Below are positions 16,931 to 26,877 of a stretch of 64,000 nucleotides of DNA, in pieces. The translations under genes and the position numbers were made by a program. Source of the stretch: Streptococcus himalayensis (GTDB lineage: Bacteria; Bacillota; Bacilli; Lactobacillales; Streptococcaceae); the NCBI RefSeq assembly GCF_001708305.1, contig NZ_CP016953.1, positions 2,127,501 through 2,191,500 of the forward strand. The letters are read 5' to 3'. The notes below the pieces were generated by a model, which had not been told where the DNA came from, searched no databases, and saw nothing but the letters and a program-made list of their open reading frames with translations. How positions within the stretch are numbered: position 1 is the first letter of the stretch; the number at the start of each line of letters is the position of its first letter.

Positions 16931-17740
16931 ATGAGCATACAATTAGTCGCCGTTGATATTGACGGCACACTCTTAACCAGTAATCGTGAAATCACCCCAG
17001 AAGTATTTGCGGCTGTTCAGGATGCCAAAGCAGCTGGTGTCAAAATCGTCATTGCTACTGGTCGCCCAATTGCAGGAGTGAGACAACTACTATCCGACCT
17101 TCAGCTAAACGAAGCTGGCAATTTTGTGGTCACCTTCAACGGAGGACTTGTCCAAGACACCGTGACAGGTCAGGAATTTATCAAAGAAACCATGTCGTAT
17201 GAAGATTATCTGGACATTGAAGTGCAAAGTCGCAAACTAGGCGTCCACATGCATGCCATCACCAAGGAGGGGATTTTTACAGCCAACCGAAATATTGGCA
17301 AATACACCGTTCATGAATCCAACCTCGTTCAGATGCCTATTTTCTATCGTACTCCCGAAGAGATGCACAACAAGGAAATTGTCAAAATGATGTATATCGA
17401 CGAGCCAGACATCTTAGACGCTGCCATTGCTCATTTACCAGCTGAATTCTATGAACGCTACAACATCGTCAAATCAGCTCCTTTTTACTTGGAAATTCTC
17501 CCAAAAACAACCAGCAAAGGAGCTGCCATCCTGCATTTGGCTGAAAAATTGGGACTGACCAAAGATCAAGTCATGGCCATCGGAGATGAAGAAAATGACC
17601 GCTCCATGCTAGAAGCCGTCGGCAATCCTGTTGTCATGGAAAACGGCAATCCAGAAATCAAAAAAATCGCCAAATACATCACCAAGTCAAATGATGAATC
17701 TGGCGTGGCTTATGCCATTAGAAAGTGGGTACTCAAGTAA
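16931..17740 (+). CDS. Cof-type HAD-IIB family phosphatase
   Basis: A 269-aa sugar-phosphatase-type HAD enzyme. Motif I is VDIDGT with nucleophile Asp9, motif II is ATGRP, and the C-terminal motif is GDEENDRSML. ATG 16931 follows GGAG of the preceding gene's end. The stop overlaps the first base of the murM start codon (TAATG), so it is translationally linked to murM. The substrate is unknown; the YidA/Cof group acts on small phosphorylated metabolites. It belongs to an operon HD-HAD-murM-murN. Confidence 0.88.
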   Translation: MSIQLVAVDIDGTLLTSNREITPEVFAAVQDAKAAGVKIVIATGRPIAGVRQLLSDLQLNEAGNFVVTFNGGLVQDTVTGQEFIKETMSYEDYLDIEVQSRKLGVHMHAITKEGIFTANRNIGKYTVHESNLVQMPIFYRTPEEMHNKEIVKMMYIDEPDILDAAIAHLPAEFYERYNIVKSAPFYLEILPKTTSKGAAILHLAEKLGLTKDQVMAIGDEENDRSMLEAVGNPVVMENGNPEIKKIAKYITKSNDESGVAYAIRKWVLK

Positions 17741-18963
17741 TGTACAGCTATAAATTAAATATCCCAGCTGAAGTACATGACGAATTTGCACAATCTCATC
17801 CTCAAGCGAATCTTTTGCAAAGTAGCTCTTGGACCAAGATTAAGGACAATTGGAAATCGCAACGTGTAGCCTTCTACAAAGATGATGAGATTGTTGGGGT
17901 AGCTAGCATACTAATTCAATCACTTCCTCTAGGATTTACGATTTTTTATATTCCGCGCGGACCTATTTTTGATTATGAAAACACAGATTTACTTCATTAT
18001 ATCGTCCAAACATTAAAAAAACTGGGTAAACAATCAAGAGCGTTATTTGTTAAGTTTGACCCTACTATCATCTATCGTATTCATTCTGACCAAGCAGCTA
18101 AAACACCAAACCAGCATGCTCTAGACATTATCAAGAATCTTCAAGATGCAGGGGCGGACTGGACTGGACTAACCACCGATTTGGCCGCAAATATTCAACC
18201 ACGTTACCAGGCAAATATCTATGCTCATCAGTTCCACTTTGATGACCTTTCAAAAACAATGAAACGCAAAATCAAGACAGCCCGTCAAAAGGGTGTTGAA
18301 ATTGTGATAGGCGGTAGCGAATTAGTAGAAGAATTTGCTCGGGTGATGAAAAAGACTGAAGACCGGAAACAGATTAACCTAAGGAGTGCTGACTATTACC
18401 AAAAACTGATAGACACTTATCCTGAACATTCTTTTATCGCTGTTGCTCGTTTTCACATTGCCAATCGCTTAACTGCCATTCAAGAAGAACTGGCAAAACT
18501 GAAAGATGCTGAAACAAAATTTACGGAGAAAACCAAGGAAGCCAAACGTTTAGAAAATAGCAAGGCACAGGAACGGTTAACGGAGGAATTTATCTGGCTA
18601 CAAGACAAGTATGAAAAGGAAAATCGCCCAGACTATATTCCAATCGCAGGCACACTAAATTTGCAATTCGGGCAAGTCTCAGATAATTTGTACGCTGGAA
18701 CAGATACGGAATATGGCCAATACCAAGGATCTGTCTTAGTTTGGTATGAAACGGTTGACTATCTTTTCAAGAGCGGTTATCGTTCTCAAAATATGGGTGG
18801 GCTTGAAAATACACTGGATGGTGGATTGTATAAATTTAAAATTCAATTCTTACCAACTGTCGAAGAATTAATCGGAGAATTCAATCTACCTACTTCACCA
18901 TTCTATAATCTCTTTAACCTTGCCTACAAACTCCGCAAAAAAATGCGAACCAAACATTCTTAG
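17740..18963 (+). CDS. murM: MurM-like peptidoglycan branching aminoacyltransferase
   Basis: A 407-aa Fem/Mur-family transferase, the usual MurM length. Two GNAT-like halves are interrupted by a helical arm (about residues 240-300, rich in Lys/Glu), which resembles the tRNA-binding coiled coil of this family. Family knowledge: MurM uses seryl- or alanyl-tRNA to put the first residue on the lysine of lipid II. ATG 17740 overlaps the HAD stop. murN follows 10 bases after its stop. The order murM-murN matches pneumococcus. First-residue specificity cannot be read here. Confidence 0.88.
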   Translation: MYSYKLNIPAEVHDEFAQSHPQANLLQSSSWTKIKDNWKSQRVAFYKDDEIVGVASILIQSLPLGFTIFYIPRGPIFDYENTDLLHYIVQTLKKLGKQSRALFVKFDPTIIYRIHSDQAAKTPNQHALDIIKNLQDAGADWTGLTTDLAANIQPRYQANIYAHQFHFDDLSKTMKRKIKTARQKGVEIVIGGSELVEEFARVMKKTEDRKQINLRSADYYQKLIDTYPEHSFIAVARFHIANRLTAIQEELAKLKDAETKFTEKTKEAKRLENSKAQERLTEEFIWLQDKYEKENRPDYIPIAGTLNLQFGQVSDNLYAGTDTEYGQYQGSVLVWYETVDYLFKSGYRSQNMGGLENTLDGGLYKFKIQFLPTVEELIGEFNLPTSPFYNLFNLAYKLRKKMRTKHS

Positions 18964-18973
18964 AAAGGATCCC

Positions 18974-20206
18974 ATGACGTTTACTCGTATTACAGAAGAT
19001 GAATTTATTGCACATGCCAATCGTGCAACACAGCGATCGTTTATGCAAACTCCTGAAATGGCTCATCTGTTACAAAAAAGAGGGGCTGAGGTAGAGTATA
19101 TCGGCTATACAGATGAAAAAGGAAATATCCAAGTATCTGCTGTCCTTTATAGCCTTCCTATGACAGGAGGACTCCACATGGAGATTAACTCAGGTCCAGT
19201 GAGTACCGATTCAAGCTATCTCCAACCTTTTTACAAGGCTTTACAGGGCTATGCCAAGGAAAAAGGAGCTTTAGAGCTCCTTGTCAAACCGTATGAAATT
19301 TACCAAAGTTTTGATAATAACGGACAACCAACAACTCCCGAACACAAGGACATGATTGCGACGCTGACAGATATCGGTTATCAGTTTGATGGACTACAAA
19401 CTGGCTATCCTGAAGGAGAACCTAATTGGCACTATGTAAAAAGCTTAGAAGGATTGACAGAAGAATCACTACTCAACTCCTTTAGTAAAAAAGGGAAACC
19501 CTTAGTCAAAAAAGCCAACACCTTTGGTATCAAGATTCGTAAATTAACACGAGATGAATTATCTATCTTTAAAGAAATTACCACAGCAACCTCCGAACGG
19601 CGCGAGTACAGGGACAAATCCTTGGAGTATTACCAAAAATTATATGATAGTTTTGGTGAAAATGCTGAATTCATGGTGGCTACTCTAAACTTTCAAGACT
19701 ATCTCACTTCTATCGAGAAAGAGCATCAACAATTGCTCAAAAAAATCGAAAAACTAGAACAACGCCCCACCACAACAAAACAACAAAATCAACTGCGGGA
19801 ATTATCTAGCCAGTCCGACACCTTCCACGTTCGAAAACAGGAAACCCAGCTATTTCTTGAAAAATATGGCAATACAGATCAACTATTAGCTGCTAGTCTC
19901 TTTCTCTATACGCCACAAGAGACAACCTACCTCTTTAGTGGCTCCTACCCAGAATTTAATAAATTTTATGCTCCTGCTCTGTTACAGGAGTATGTCCTAA
20001 AAGAAAGTATCAAGCGAGGTATTCCTTCTTATAATTTCCTGGGTATCGATGGTCTATTTGACGGCTCCGACGGTGTCTTACGCTTCAAACAAAATTTCAA
20101 TGGTTTTGTCGTTCGTCGTATGGGAACTTTCCGCTACTATCCTTCACCTCTCAAATACAAATTATTACAAGGAATAAAACAAGTTCTAGCACGATTTAGA
20201 AAATAG
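18974..20206 (+). CDS. murN: MurN-like peptidoglycan branching aminoacyltransferase
   Basis: A 410-aa Fem-family transferase, started at ATG 18974 with GAAAGGAT upstream. It has two acyltransferase halves split by a helical arm (about residues 230-300, with KIEKLEQR). The C-terminal half has the family pattern ending YNFLGIDGLFDGSDGVLRFKQNF. In pneumococcus MurN adds the second residue (L-Ala) to the branch made by MurM. It is followed after a few dozen bases by the C-terminal fragment of another Fem gene. Confidence 0.88.
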   Translation: MTFTRITEDEFIAHANRATQRSFMQTPEMAHLLQKRGAEVEYIGYTDEKGNIQVSAVLYSLPMTGGLHMEINSGPVSTDSSYLQPFYKALQGYAKEKGALELLVKPYEIYQSFDNNGQPTTPEHKDMIATLTDIGYQFDGLQTGYPEGEPNWHYVKSLEGLTEESLLNSFSKKGKPLVKKANTFGIKIRKLTRDELSIFKEITTATSERREYRDKSLEYYQKLYDSFGENAEFMVATLNFQDYLTSIEKEHQQLLKKIEKLEQRPTTTKQQNQLRELSSQSDTFHVRKQETQLFLEKYGNTDQLLAASLFLYTPQETTYLFSGSYPEFNKFYAPALLQEYVLKESIKRGIPSYNFLGIDGLFDGSDGVLRFKQNFNGFVVRRMGTFRYYPSPLKYKLLQGIKQVLARFRK

Positions 20207-20225
20207 AGCATTAAAACGATTGTAA

Positions 20226-20486
20226 CATTTTGAAATGCAGGATATGAACTTCGGGGGAGCAACCTTACTTCATTGGACTATGCTGCAATATGCTCTAAAA
20301 CATGAATATCAAACCTTTAACTTTTATGGAACTAGTGAAACCAACCTCGTTGGCTCAGGAAAAGGAAATTTTAACTTCAGACGACAGTTCAAAGGACAAT
20401 TACACCTACTCCTTGGTACCTTCACCAAATCTCTCACTGTCATTGGCAAATCGTTAGAGATTCTGGCACCAATCAAATCAGGCTCT
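20226..20486 (+). pseudogene. C-terminal remnant of a third Fem/MurM-family gene, abutted by ISL3
   Basis: About 80 codons resembling only the C-terminal end of Fem-family transferases: FGGATLLHW, then TFNFYGTSE, then GNFNFRRQFKG. A stop lies just upstream, and nothing of the N-terminal 300 residues is present. The ISL3 element inserted almost at its end: without the element the reading frame would close as ...PIKSG-stop within the 8-bp target site and next bases; with it the frame runs a few codons into the element. Probably left by deletion or recombination between murMN-like repeats. Confidence 0.75.
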
Positions 20487-21895
20487 TTGTCAACTGTAGT
20501 GGGTAGATGAAAAGCTAACATCTAGAGAGGACCAGCTTGGTCTTCTCTTTTTTGATGTTGATGGCAATCAAAATCCGCTTTTTGAAGTTTTCAAAGTTCC
20601 GAAATCCAAAGGCATTACGCTTGATGACTTTGATGAGATTATTCGTCGCCTCAAGTTTGGCATTTGAGTAAGGCAATTCCATGGCGTTGAGAATCTTATC
20701 CTTGTCCTTCAAAAAGGTATTAAATACGGTCTGGAAAATCGGGTCGACAGTCTGCCGAGTGTCTTGGATAAGTCCAAAAAACTGGTCAGCTTGCTTCTCC
20801 TGGAAGTGAAAAAGCAGTAGTTGATAGAGCTCGTAGTGTTCTCTCAGTTCTTGAGAATAGCCTATCAGTTTAGCGACAATCTCCTTATTGGTCAAATGCA
20901 TCCGAAAGGTCGGGCGGTAAAACCGTTTATCACTGAGTTTACGGCTATCTTGTTGTACCAGTTTCCAGTAGCGTTTGAGCGTCTTGTATTCATGCGATTT
21001 GCGGTCAAAAGCATTCATGATTTGGGTACGGACACGGTTCATAGCACGGCTGAGATGTTGCACAACGTGGAAGCGATCCAGCACGATTTTGGCATGAGGA
21101 AAAAGTTGTTTGGCTAGTTGATAGTAAGGGCTAAACATATCCATAGTGATGAATTTAACGCGGTTTCTGACCTGTCTAGGGTATCTCAGAAAGTGATTTC
21201 GGATGGTTGCTTGCGTTCTTCCATCAAGGATAGCGATGATGTTATTTGTGTCAAAATCTTGAGCGATAAAGCTCATTTTCCCTTTCTTGAAGGCATACTC
21301 ATCCCAGGACATGACTTCTGGAAGCTTATCCCAATCCGTTTCAAACTTAAACTCATTGAGTTTTCGAATAACTGTAGATGTAGAAATGGAGAGTCTGTGT
21401 GCGATATGTGTCATTGCTTGCTTTTCGATGAGTAATTGTGCGATTTTCTGGTTGACAGCGACAGAGATTTGATGGTTCTTCTTAACAATAGGAGTTTCAG
21501 CGACCGCCATTTTCCCACAGTCTTTGCATTTGAAACGACGCTTTCGAAGGCGGATAAGTAGCGGGTAGCCAGCAGTTTCTAAGTAGGGGATTTTAGAGGC
21601 TTTCTGGAAGTCGTACTTAGCCATTTGTCCCTTGCAGGAAGGGCATTTAGGGGCTGTGTAATCCAAGTGACCGTGGAGTTCTAAGTGTGTTCCCATGTCG
21701 CATTCATTAGTGATCGTGATATTTTTGTCTTTCATTTTAAGAAAATTTGTGATAAGATTTAGTTGTTCCATATGATTCTTTCTAAATGATAGTTTCTTCG
21801 CTTTTCATTATAGGTCATATGGGACTTTTTTTCTACACTGAAAAAAGCTCCATAATCTCTACGGCGGGCGTACCCACTACAGATATTATAGAGCC
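20481..21895 (-). mobile_element. ISL3-family insertion sequence (IS1167-like), intact copy 1
   Basis: 1415 bp. The ends are imperfect inverted repeats: GGCTCTTTGTCAACTGTAGT at the right end and GGCTCTATAATATCTGTAGT at the left end. It is flanked by a perfect 8-bp duplication TCAAATCA (20473-20480 and 21896-21903), the size expected for ISL3. It holds one intact transposase gene. A second, broken copy in opposite orientation is at 28978-30443. Confidence 0.95.
20515..21771 (-). CDS. ISL3-family transposase
   Basis: 418 aa with the ISL3 N-terminal zinc-finger pattern (CPSCKGQM and CKDCGK), a helix-turn-helix (LSISTSTVIRKL), and the DDE region: SWDEYAFKKGK, FITMDMFSPYY, and LEATNNLIKVIKRNAFGFRN. 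Uninterrupted, so probably active. Close to the interrupted copy at 29102-30410. Confidence 0.95.
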   Translation of the reverse strand: MEQLNLITNFLKMKDKNITITNECDMGTHLELHGHLDYTAPKCPSCKGQMAKYDFQKASKIPYLETAGYPLLIRLRKRRFKCKDCGKMAVAETPIVKKNHQISVAVNQKIAQLLIEKQAMTHIAHRLSISTSTVIRKLNEFKFETDWDKLPEVMSWDEYAFKKGKMSFIAQDFDTNNIIAILDGRTQATIRNHFLRYPRQVRNRVKFITMDMFSPYYQLAKQLFPHAKIVLDRFHVVQHLSRAMNRVRTQIMNAFDRKSHEYKTLKRYWKLVQQDSRKLSDKRFYRPTFRMHLTNKEIVAKLIGYSQELREHYELYQLLLFHFQEKQADQFFGLIQDTRQTVDPIFQTVFNTFLKDKDKILNAMELPYSNAKLEATNNLIKVIKRNAFGFRNFENFKKRILIAINIKKEKTKLVLSRC

Positions 21896-21930
21896 TCAAA
21901 TCAGGATGAGTAAAGACTCTGCAACTAGCG

Positions 21931-21977
21931 AAAACGCATAAAATCAGGATTTTTGACAATCTGATTTTATGCGTTTT
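21931..21977 (+). terminator. Strong hairpin terminator, displaced from the mur operon by ISL3
   Basis: A perfect 17-bp stem (AAAACGCATAAAATCAG and its complement) with a 13-base loop, ending in TTTT/TCTT. Before the insertion it lay about 40 bases after the Fem remnant, so it was probably the terminator of the HD-HAD-murMN transcript. Confidence 0.8.
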
Positions 21978-22218
21978 CTTAATCCTTATTTTGGCTTAAA
22001 ATTTAGTTTTTATCCAGAATCATTTTTATTTTTTAACGATAGGCTAGCTCCCTTATAGAGAAACATAATTTTTTTCAGATTTGGTTCAAGACTATTTAGA
22101 GTCTATCTTACTTGATTCTTTATAAACATACGTTTATTAGAATTTCTAAGATAAGGATAAGACGAATAGATTTTCTATTTAAAGAACACACACTGAGTAA
22201 AATCAACCACTCTCAGTC
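21978..22218. other. Intergenic region, no gene seen
   Basis: AT-rich. A short inverted repeat ACTGAG...CTCAGT near 22192-22217 just after the stop of the surface-protein gene may be a weak terminator. Nothing else recognised. Confidence 0.4.
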
Positions 22219-24585
22219 TTATCGCTCTTCTTTTTTTAGGCCTGCAGCAGCTAAAGTAGCGGCTCCAAGCAATAAGCCCATAGCTGCGATAGAGCTTGCA
22301 CTTCCTCCAGTTGATGGCAGGAAGGTATTAGCATACTTAGCTTGACCCATGGAAGGAGCAGATTTTGCCCCTGAAGTTTGAGAGGATGCTGTTGCTAAAC
22401 CGCTAGCAGCAAGCGCACGGCCTTGGTTGCCTAGATTTTGAACCCCTGATCTACCTGGGTTATTTTGTAAACCGGCTGGTTTCAATACTCTTGTGCCCTG
22501 ACTTTGCGGAATAATCTGTGGATGAAGTCTACGATATTCGCTCTCCAGCTGTTTATAAGTCGTTTGAAGACGAATAAGTTTTTCACTTTCTTGTTCCAGT
22601 AAGGCTTGCTTAGCATCATAGTCAGTCTGAGCCTCTGCCAATGCCTTCACTGCTTTCGCATGGAGTAAAGGAGCCTGTTCTAATCTCGCAAGATAGTTCC
22701 TAGCTTCTTCTAGTTTCTGTTTAGCAGTTGCCAAATTCCCTTTGGCTTGCTCCAAATTTTTCTGCTTAGCAGCAAGAGTTGATTTCAAACTTGCTAATTG
22801 ATTTTTAGATTGCTCCAGATTTTTAAGCGCTGTTTCTAATTCTTTCTCTTTTGGAGCCAAATTCCGTTGAATAGATTGGCGGGCTACGTCCAACTTACCT
22901 TGTTTTTCAGTGGCTACTTGCTTCGCTTTTGCAAAAATAGCTTGAGCAGTCATCAATGCTGCTGTAGCTTTTTGGGTAGTCGCCACTTGATTATTCAAGC
23001 TCGATTGCAAATCTCTTAAAGTAGCTTTCTTCATATTGAGTGTAGATTCTTGATTGGTTTTTTGAACCTTCAACATTGCCAAATTATTTTTCAAAGCCGT
23101 GACTTGTGGGGATGGCGCTGTCGAAGAACCAGCATAATTTCGAAGCGCTTTTTCAAAGTCCTCAACCGTCATAAGCGTTCCATTAGCCAATCGTCGATTT
23201 ACATCAGAAACACTGTAAAAGGCTGCTTCTGCCGTACCATAAACATTACTGTAACGATTTGGTTGCGTATCATAGGCCGCAGACATCGTATTGACAGTGT
23301 TATTGACAATTTGCAAGTAGTGACCTACTTGAGCAAAAATTCCCATGCCAACTTTGTTCAAAATAGCATACGCATCAATTTGTCGTTCATCTGTCGGTAA
23401 GCCGTATTGGGCTGCATATTTTTGGTAGAGTGCCTTTTCATTGTACCAAAATTTAACCGCATCCTGTGGAGAGAATGAAATAGCAACATTTTCTCCATTC
23501 GCATACTTAAACATATGAGTTCCTGCTTTTTCAAAATAGCGCGTTTGAATTTGACTTCCAACATTTGCGTACGGATCCACCAATAATTCTGGAAGTCCTG
23601 CTCGCTTACGGTAGGCATTGATAGCCTTCATAACCTCAACAGCCTTTAAATTATTGGCCAAGGTTGCCGGGCTGTTCACGTCTGTACCGACTACAATCCC
23701 ATCTTCCTTTTGCCCACGTTGATAAATTCCTAGAGCCTTAGTTGCTTCAGCTTTCACATCAGCGTTTGCTCCATTTTTTTGTAAATGGGTCAAAAATTCT
23801 TGGTAAGTTGCTGTTTTTAAATCTACATGCCGAGTCGGAGTAGCCTGACTTTCTGCTTGTTTCAAAGCTGTTTCTGTCTGCTGGATGTTTTTCTCAAGAC
23901 TAGCCAGATTCTTCTCTCCTTCTCGGATTTCTTGAGTGGTTTGATTGATTTTTTCAGGAATGGTATGGCTATCTGTTTGAGCAGCTTTTAAAACAGCTGT
24001 TTTTTCAGCCACTTCTTTTTCAGCCTGAGCGACAGCAGCTTGAGCTTGTTTTAAGGCCTCCTCTTCTTCGTGAATTGGCTTCTTCGCTTCATTGACTGCT
24101 GTTTGAGCCATATCCACGAGGGACTCTTGACCGCTTACTACATTCTCTTCTTTGCTGACTTCCGTTTGAGCTGTTTCTACTTCAGTTTGAGCGATTTCGA
24201 CATTTGCTTCTTCCGTTGAAATCTGTGCTTCTAAAGCTGGAAGGCTATCTTTGGCTTCTTGAATCGTTGTTTCAGTTGCCTTGTCCAACAATTCTTTCGT
24301 ATCAGTTTCTTCTTTTGTTGCCTCATCAAGCATTTCTTTGGCTTGTTGACTCGCTTCTTGTGCTTTTTGAACAAGCTCTTCTTGATTTTCTGATTCTGTT
24401 TTTGCAGCTAAGACTGCTTCTTTCGTAACAGGTGTTTCTGCTGGTTTACTAGCCTTAGTTTCGGCTTGTTCTGCCATTCGTTTAGTAGCTTCTTCTGCCT
24501 TGACTTGCTGAGTCGTTGCAGCTGATAGAACCGTTGTCGCAGCTAAGCCGGTCACCACCATTGATTTTGTCAGTTTTTTATCCAT
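22219..24585 (-). CDS. LPXTG-anchored SEC10/PgrA-type surface protein with CAP domain
   Basis: A 788-aa cell-wall protein. The signal peptide ends near QVKAEE at about residue 30. Residues about 35-245 are Glu/Lys/Ala-rich coiled coil. A CAP/SCP-like domain follows (about 290-475) with AINAYRKRAGLPEL, GENVA and GHYLQIV. A second coiled coil runs to about 700. The C-terminus has sorting signal LPSTG at 756-760, a hydrophobic stretch and KKEER. The arrangement matches proteins labelled SEC10/PgrA surface exclusion, named from conjugative plasmids; chromosomal streptococcal members are probably adhesins. AGGAG precedes the start. It lies inside the segment bracketed by ISL3 copies. Confidence 0.88.
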   Translation of the reverse strand: MDKKLTKSMVVTGLAATTVLSAATTQQVKAEEATKRMAEQAETKASKPAETPVTKEAVLAAKTESENQEELVQKAQEASQQAKEMLDEATKEETDTKELLDKATETTIQEAKDSLPALEAQISTEEANVEIAQTEVETAQTEVSKEENVVSGQESLVDMAQTAVNEAKKPIHEEEEALKQAQAAVAQAEKEVAEKTAVLKAAQTDSHTIPEKINQTTQEIREGEKNLASLEKNIQQTETALKQAESQATPTRHVDLKTATYQEFLTHLQKNGANADVKAEATKALGIYQRGQKEDGIVVGTDVNSPATLANNLKAVEVMKAINAYRKRAGLPELLVDPYANVGSQIQTRYFEKAGTHMFKYANGENVAISFSPQDAVKFWYNEKALYQKYAAQYGLPTDERQIDAYAILNKVGMGIFAQVGHYLQIVNNTVNTMSAAYDTQPNRYSNVYGTAEAAFYSVSDVNRRLANGTLMTVEDFEKALRNYAGSSTAPSPQVTALKNNLAMLKVQKTNQESTLNMKKATLRDLQSSLNNQVATTQKATAALMTAQAIFAKAKQVATEKQGKLDVARQSIQRNLAPKEKELETALKNLEQSKNQLASLKSTLAAKQKNLEQAKGNLATAKQKLEEARNYLARLEQAPLLHAKAVKALAEAQTDYDAKQALLEQESEKLIRLQTTYKQLESEYRRLHPQIIPQSQGTRVLKPAGLQNNPGRSGVQNLGNQGRALAASGLATASSQTSGAKSAPSMGQAKYANTFLPSTGGSASSIAAMGLLLGAATLAAAGLKKEER

Positions 24586-24703
24586 GTTTTCTCCTGGTTT
24601 TTATATGTTATTTATCATTATTGACTAGTTGTTTATACTGATTTACTCATTCTAACAAGGTAAAGCTCTATTTTATCCCGAAAGAATTTACCTTGCCAAT
24701 AAT

Positions 24704-24709
24704 AGTATA
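24704..24709 (-). promoter_or_regulatory. Extended -10 promoter for the surface-protein gene
   Basis: TGG-TATACT on the minus strand, about 119 bases upstream of the start, giving a long untranslated leader. No good -35 at the right spacing. Confidence 0.45.
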
Positions 24710-24800
24710 CCAATTTTTCTTCAAAAATGCTGGAGAAAACAGTTTACTTTTTAAAGAGAAATATTGCCAACAAATGACAAACGTATGTGGCAAATTGTGA

Positions 24801-24806
24801 TATAAT
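24801..24806 (+). promoter_or_regulatory. Extended -10 promoter for the HAD-pepT pair
   Basis: TGA-TATAAT, 29 bases before the HAD start codon; the -35 is weak. Confidence 0.6.
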
Positions 24807-24835
24807 GTCAGTAGTGATGTAGAAAAGAGGTTGCT

Positions 24836-25657
24836 ATGATTCAATTGATTGCCCTTGATATGGATGGAACTCTCCTCGATGAGGCAAAGGAAATTCCTCA
24901 AGCGAATATCGACGCTATCCATCAAGCCTTAGAAAAAGGCGTAAAACTGGTGCTCTGCACAGGTCGCCCTTTAATTGGTGTCAAGCCCTACTTTGAAAAG
25001 CTAGGTCTTGATTCAGAAAACGAGTATGTGATTGTCAATAACGGCTGTTCCACACACCAGACCAGTGACTGGAGTCTGGTTGATTTTGAAGCACTGACTG
25101 CTGACGACATCCGCTATTTAGCCAGCCTTACAAAAGATAGAGCTGTTCAATTTACCCTATTTGATGAAGAGCATTATTTTGTTGTAGATGAGAAACCCAG
25201 CGAGATTGTCAGGCAAGATGCTAGTCTTGTTTTCACACAACCAACAGAAATTTCTCTCGCTGAAGCTACTTCTGGTAAACACACCCTATTTGAAGGCATG
25301 TTTTTGGCTGAAAAAGAAATACTTGACCAGTTTGAAAAGGACTATGCCACCATACTTGCTGGACGATTTAATGGTGTACGTTCGCAACCCACTATCTACG
25401 AAACCTTGCCTAAAGCCACCAGCAAAGCCTCTGCTCTCGCCCGTCTGGCTGCCAATTTACAGATCGAACCTGCAACTATCATGGCCTTGGGCGATGCCAA
25501 TAACGACATCGAAATGCTCGAATTCGCAGGACTGGGCATTGCCATGGGAAATGCCAGTGACACTGTCAAATCCATCGCTGACGCAGTCACAGGCAGCAAC
25601 GAAGAAAACGGAGTAGCAACTGCTATTCAACGCTACATTTTAAAGGAGAACCTATGA
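24836..25657 (+). CDS. Cof-type HAD-IIB family phosphatase
   Basis: A 273-aa HAD phosphatase. Motif I is LDMDGT with Asp8 and Asp10, motif II is CTGRP, and the C-terminal metal motif is [15 protein letters not shown] precedes the ATG. It overlaps pepT by four bases (ATGA), so the two are translated together. It is a paralogue of the HAD enzyme at 16931-17740. Substrate unknown; the YidA/Cof group dephosphorylates sugar phosphates and cofactors. Confidence 0.9.
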   Translation: MIQLIALDMDGTLLDEAKEIPQANIDAIHQALEKGVKLVLCTGRPLIGVKPYFEKLGLDSENEYVIVNNGCSTHQTSDWSLVDFEALTADDIRYLASLTKDRAVQFTLFDEEHYFVVDEKPSEIVRQDASLVFTQPTEISLAEATSGKHTLFEGMFLAEKEILDQFEKDYATILAGRFNGVRSQPTIYETLPKATSKASALARLAANLQIEPATIMALGDANNDIEMLEFAGLGIAMGNASDTVKSIADAVTGSNEENGVATAIQRYILKENL

Positions 25658-26877
25658 AATATGAAAATCTACTCGAGCGTTTTTTGACCTATGTTCAGGT
25701 CAATACCCGTTCTGATGAAACATCAAGCACAACGCCAAGCACGCAAAGTCAGGTAGAGTTTGCCCAAAATATCTTAATTCCTGAGATGAAACAGGTAGGA
25801 TTAGAAAATATCTACTACCTACCAAACGGTTTTGCCATTGGAACTTTGCCAGCCAACGATCCCCGTTTAACTCGGAAAATCGGTTTTATCTCTCACATGG
25901 ACACAGCCGATTTTAATGCGGAAGGCGTCAACCCGCAAATCATCCAAAACTATGATGGAGCAGACATTCGTCTAGGAGAATCTGGATATACCTTGAGCCC
26001 ATCTGACTTCCCTAACCTATCCAACTACAAAGGCCAAACCCTTGTCACTACTGATGGAACGACTCTCCTCGGTGCTGATGATAAATCAGGGATTGCAGAG
26101 ATTATGACCGCTATCGAATACCTCCACCAACATCCTGAGATCAAACACTGTGAAATTCGTGTCGGCTTTGGGCCAGATGAGGAAATCGGCGTTGGAGCAG
26201 ATAAATTTGATGCTGAGGATTTTGATGTTGATTTTGCGTATACCGTTGACGGCGGGCCACTTGGTGAGCTCCAATATGAAACTTTTAGTGCTGCCAGTGC
26301 TGAATTGACCTTCAAGGGGCGCAATGTTCACCCAGGCACTGCTAAGGATCAAATGATTAATGCCCTGCAATTAGCCATCGATTTCCACGCTCAATTACCA
26401 GCAGATGATCGTCCTGAAAAAACAGAGGGCTACCAAGGTTTCTATCACCTCATGAAAATAGAGGGAACGGTCGAAGAAGCTAAGGCAAGCTACATCATCC
26501 GTGATTTTGAAACACCAGCTTTTGAAGAGAGAAAAGCCCTGATGGAAGCCATCGCCCACCAAATGAACCAAGAGTTCGGAAGCGAGCGCGTTCTTCTCAC
26601 CCTTGCAGATCAATATTACAATATGAAACAAGTCATTGAAAAAGATATGACTCCTGTCACAATTGCCAAAGAAGTGATGGAATCCCTTGAAATCCAACCT
26701 ATTATCGAGCCGATTCGTGGGGGAACTGATGGATCCAAGATTTCCTTTATGGGCATTCCAACGCCAAATATCTTTGCTGGTGGCGAAAACATGCACGGTC
26801 GTTTTGAATATGTCAGTTTAGAAACCATGGAAAAAGCTGTCGATGTCATTGTCGGAATTGCTTCATTCCAAAGATAG
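25654..26877 (+). CDS. pepT: Peptidase T (tripeptide aminopeptidase)
   Basis: 407 aa, the normal PepT length. An M20-family zinc metallopeptidase: SHMDTADFN carries the first metal ligand His and the adjacent Asp, [11 protein letters not shown] the bridging Asp, and [12 protein letters not shown] the catalytic Glu pair. [12 protein letters not shown] and the C-terminal [10 protein letters not shown] complete the metal site. It frees the N-terminal residue of tripeptides in the cytoplasm, part of peptide nutrition. Translated in overlap with the HAD gene. Confidence 0.95.
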   Translation: MKYENLLERFLTYVQVNTRSDETSSTTPSTQSQVEFAQNILIPEMKQVGLENIYYLPNGFAIGTLPANDPRLTRKIGFISHMDTADFNAEGVNPQIIQNYDGADIRLGESGYTLSPSDFPNLSNYKGQTLVTTDGTTLLGADDKSGIAEIMTAIEYLHQHPEIKHCEIRVGFGPDEEIGVGADKFDAEDFDVDFAYTVDGGPLGELQYETFSAASAELTFKGRNVHPGTAKDQMINALQLAIDFHAQLPADDRPEKTEGYQGFYHLMKIEGTVEEAKASYIIRDFETPAFEERKALMEAIAHQMNQEFGSERVLLTLADQYYNMKQVIEKDMTPVTIAKEVMESLEIQPIIEPIRGGTDGSKISFMGIPTPNIFAGGENMHGRFEYVSLETMEKAVDVIVGIASFQR

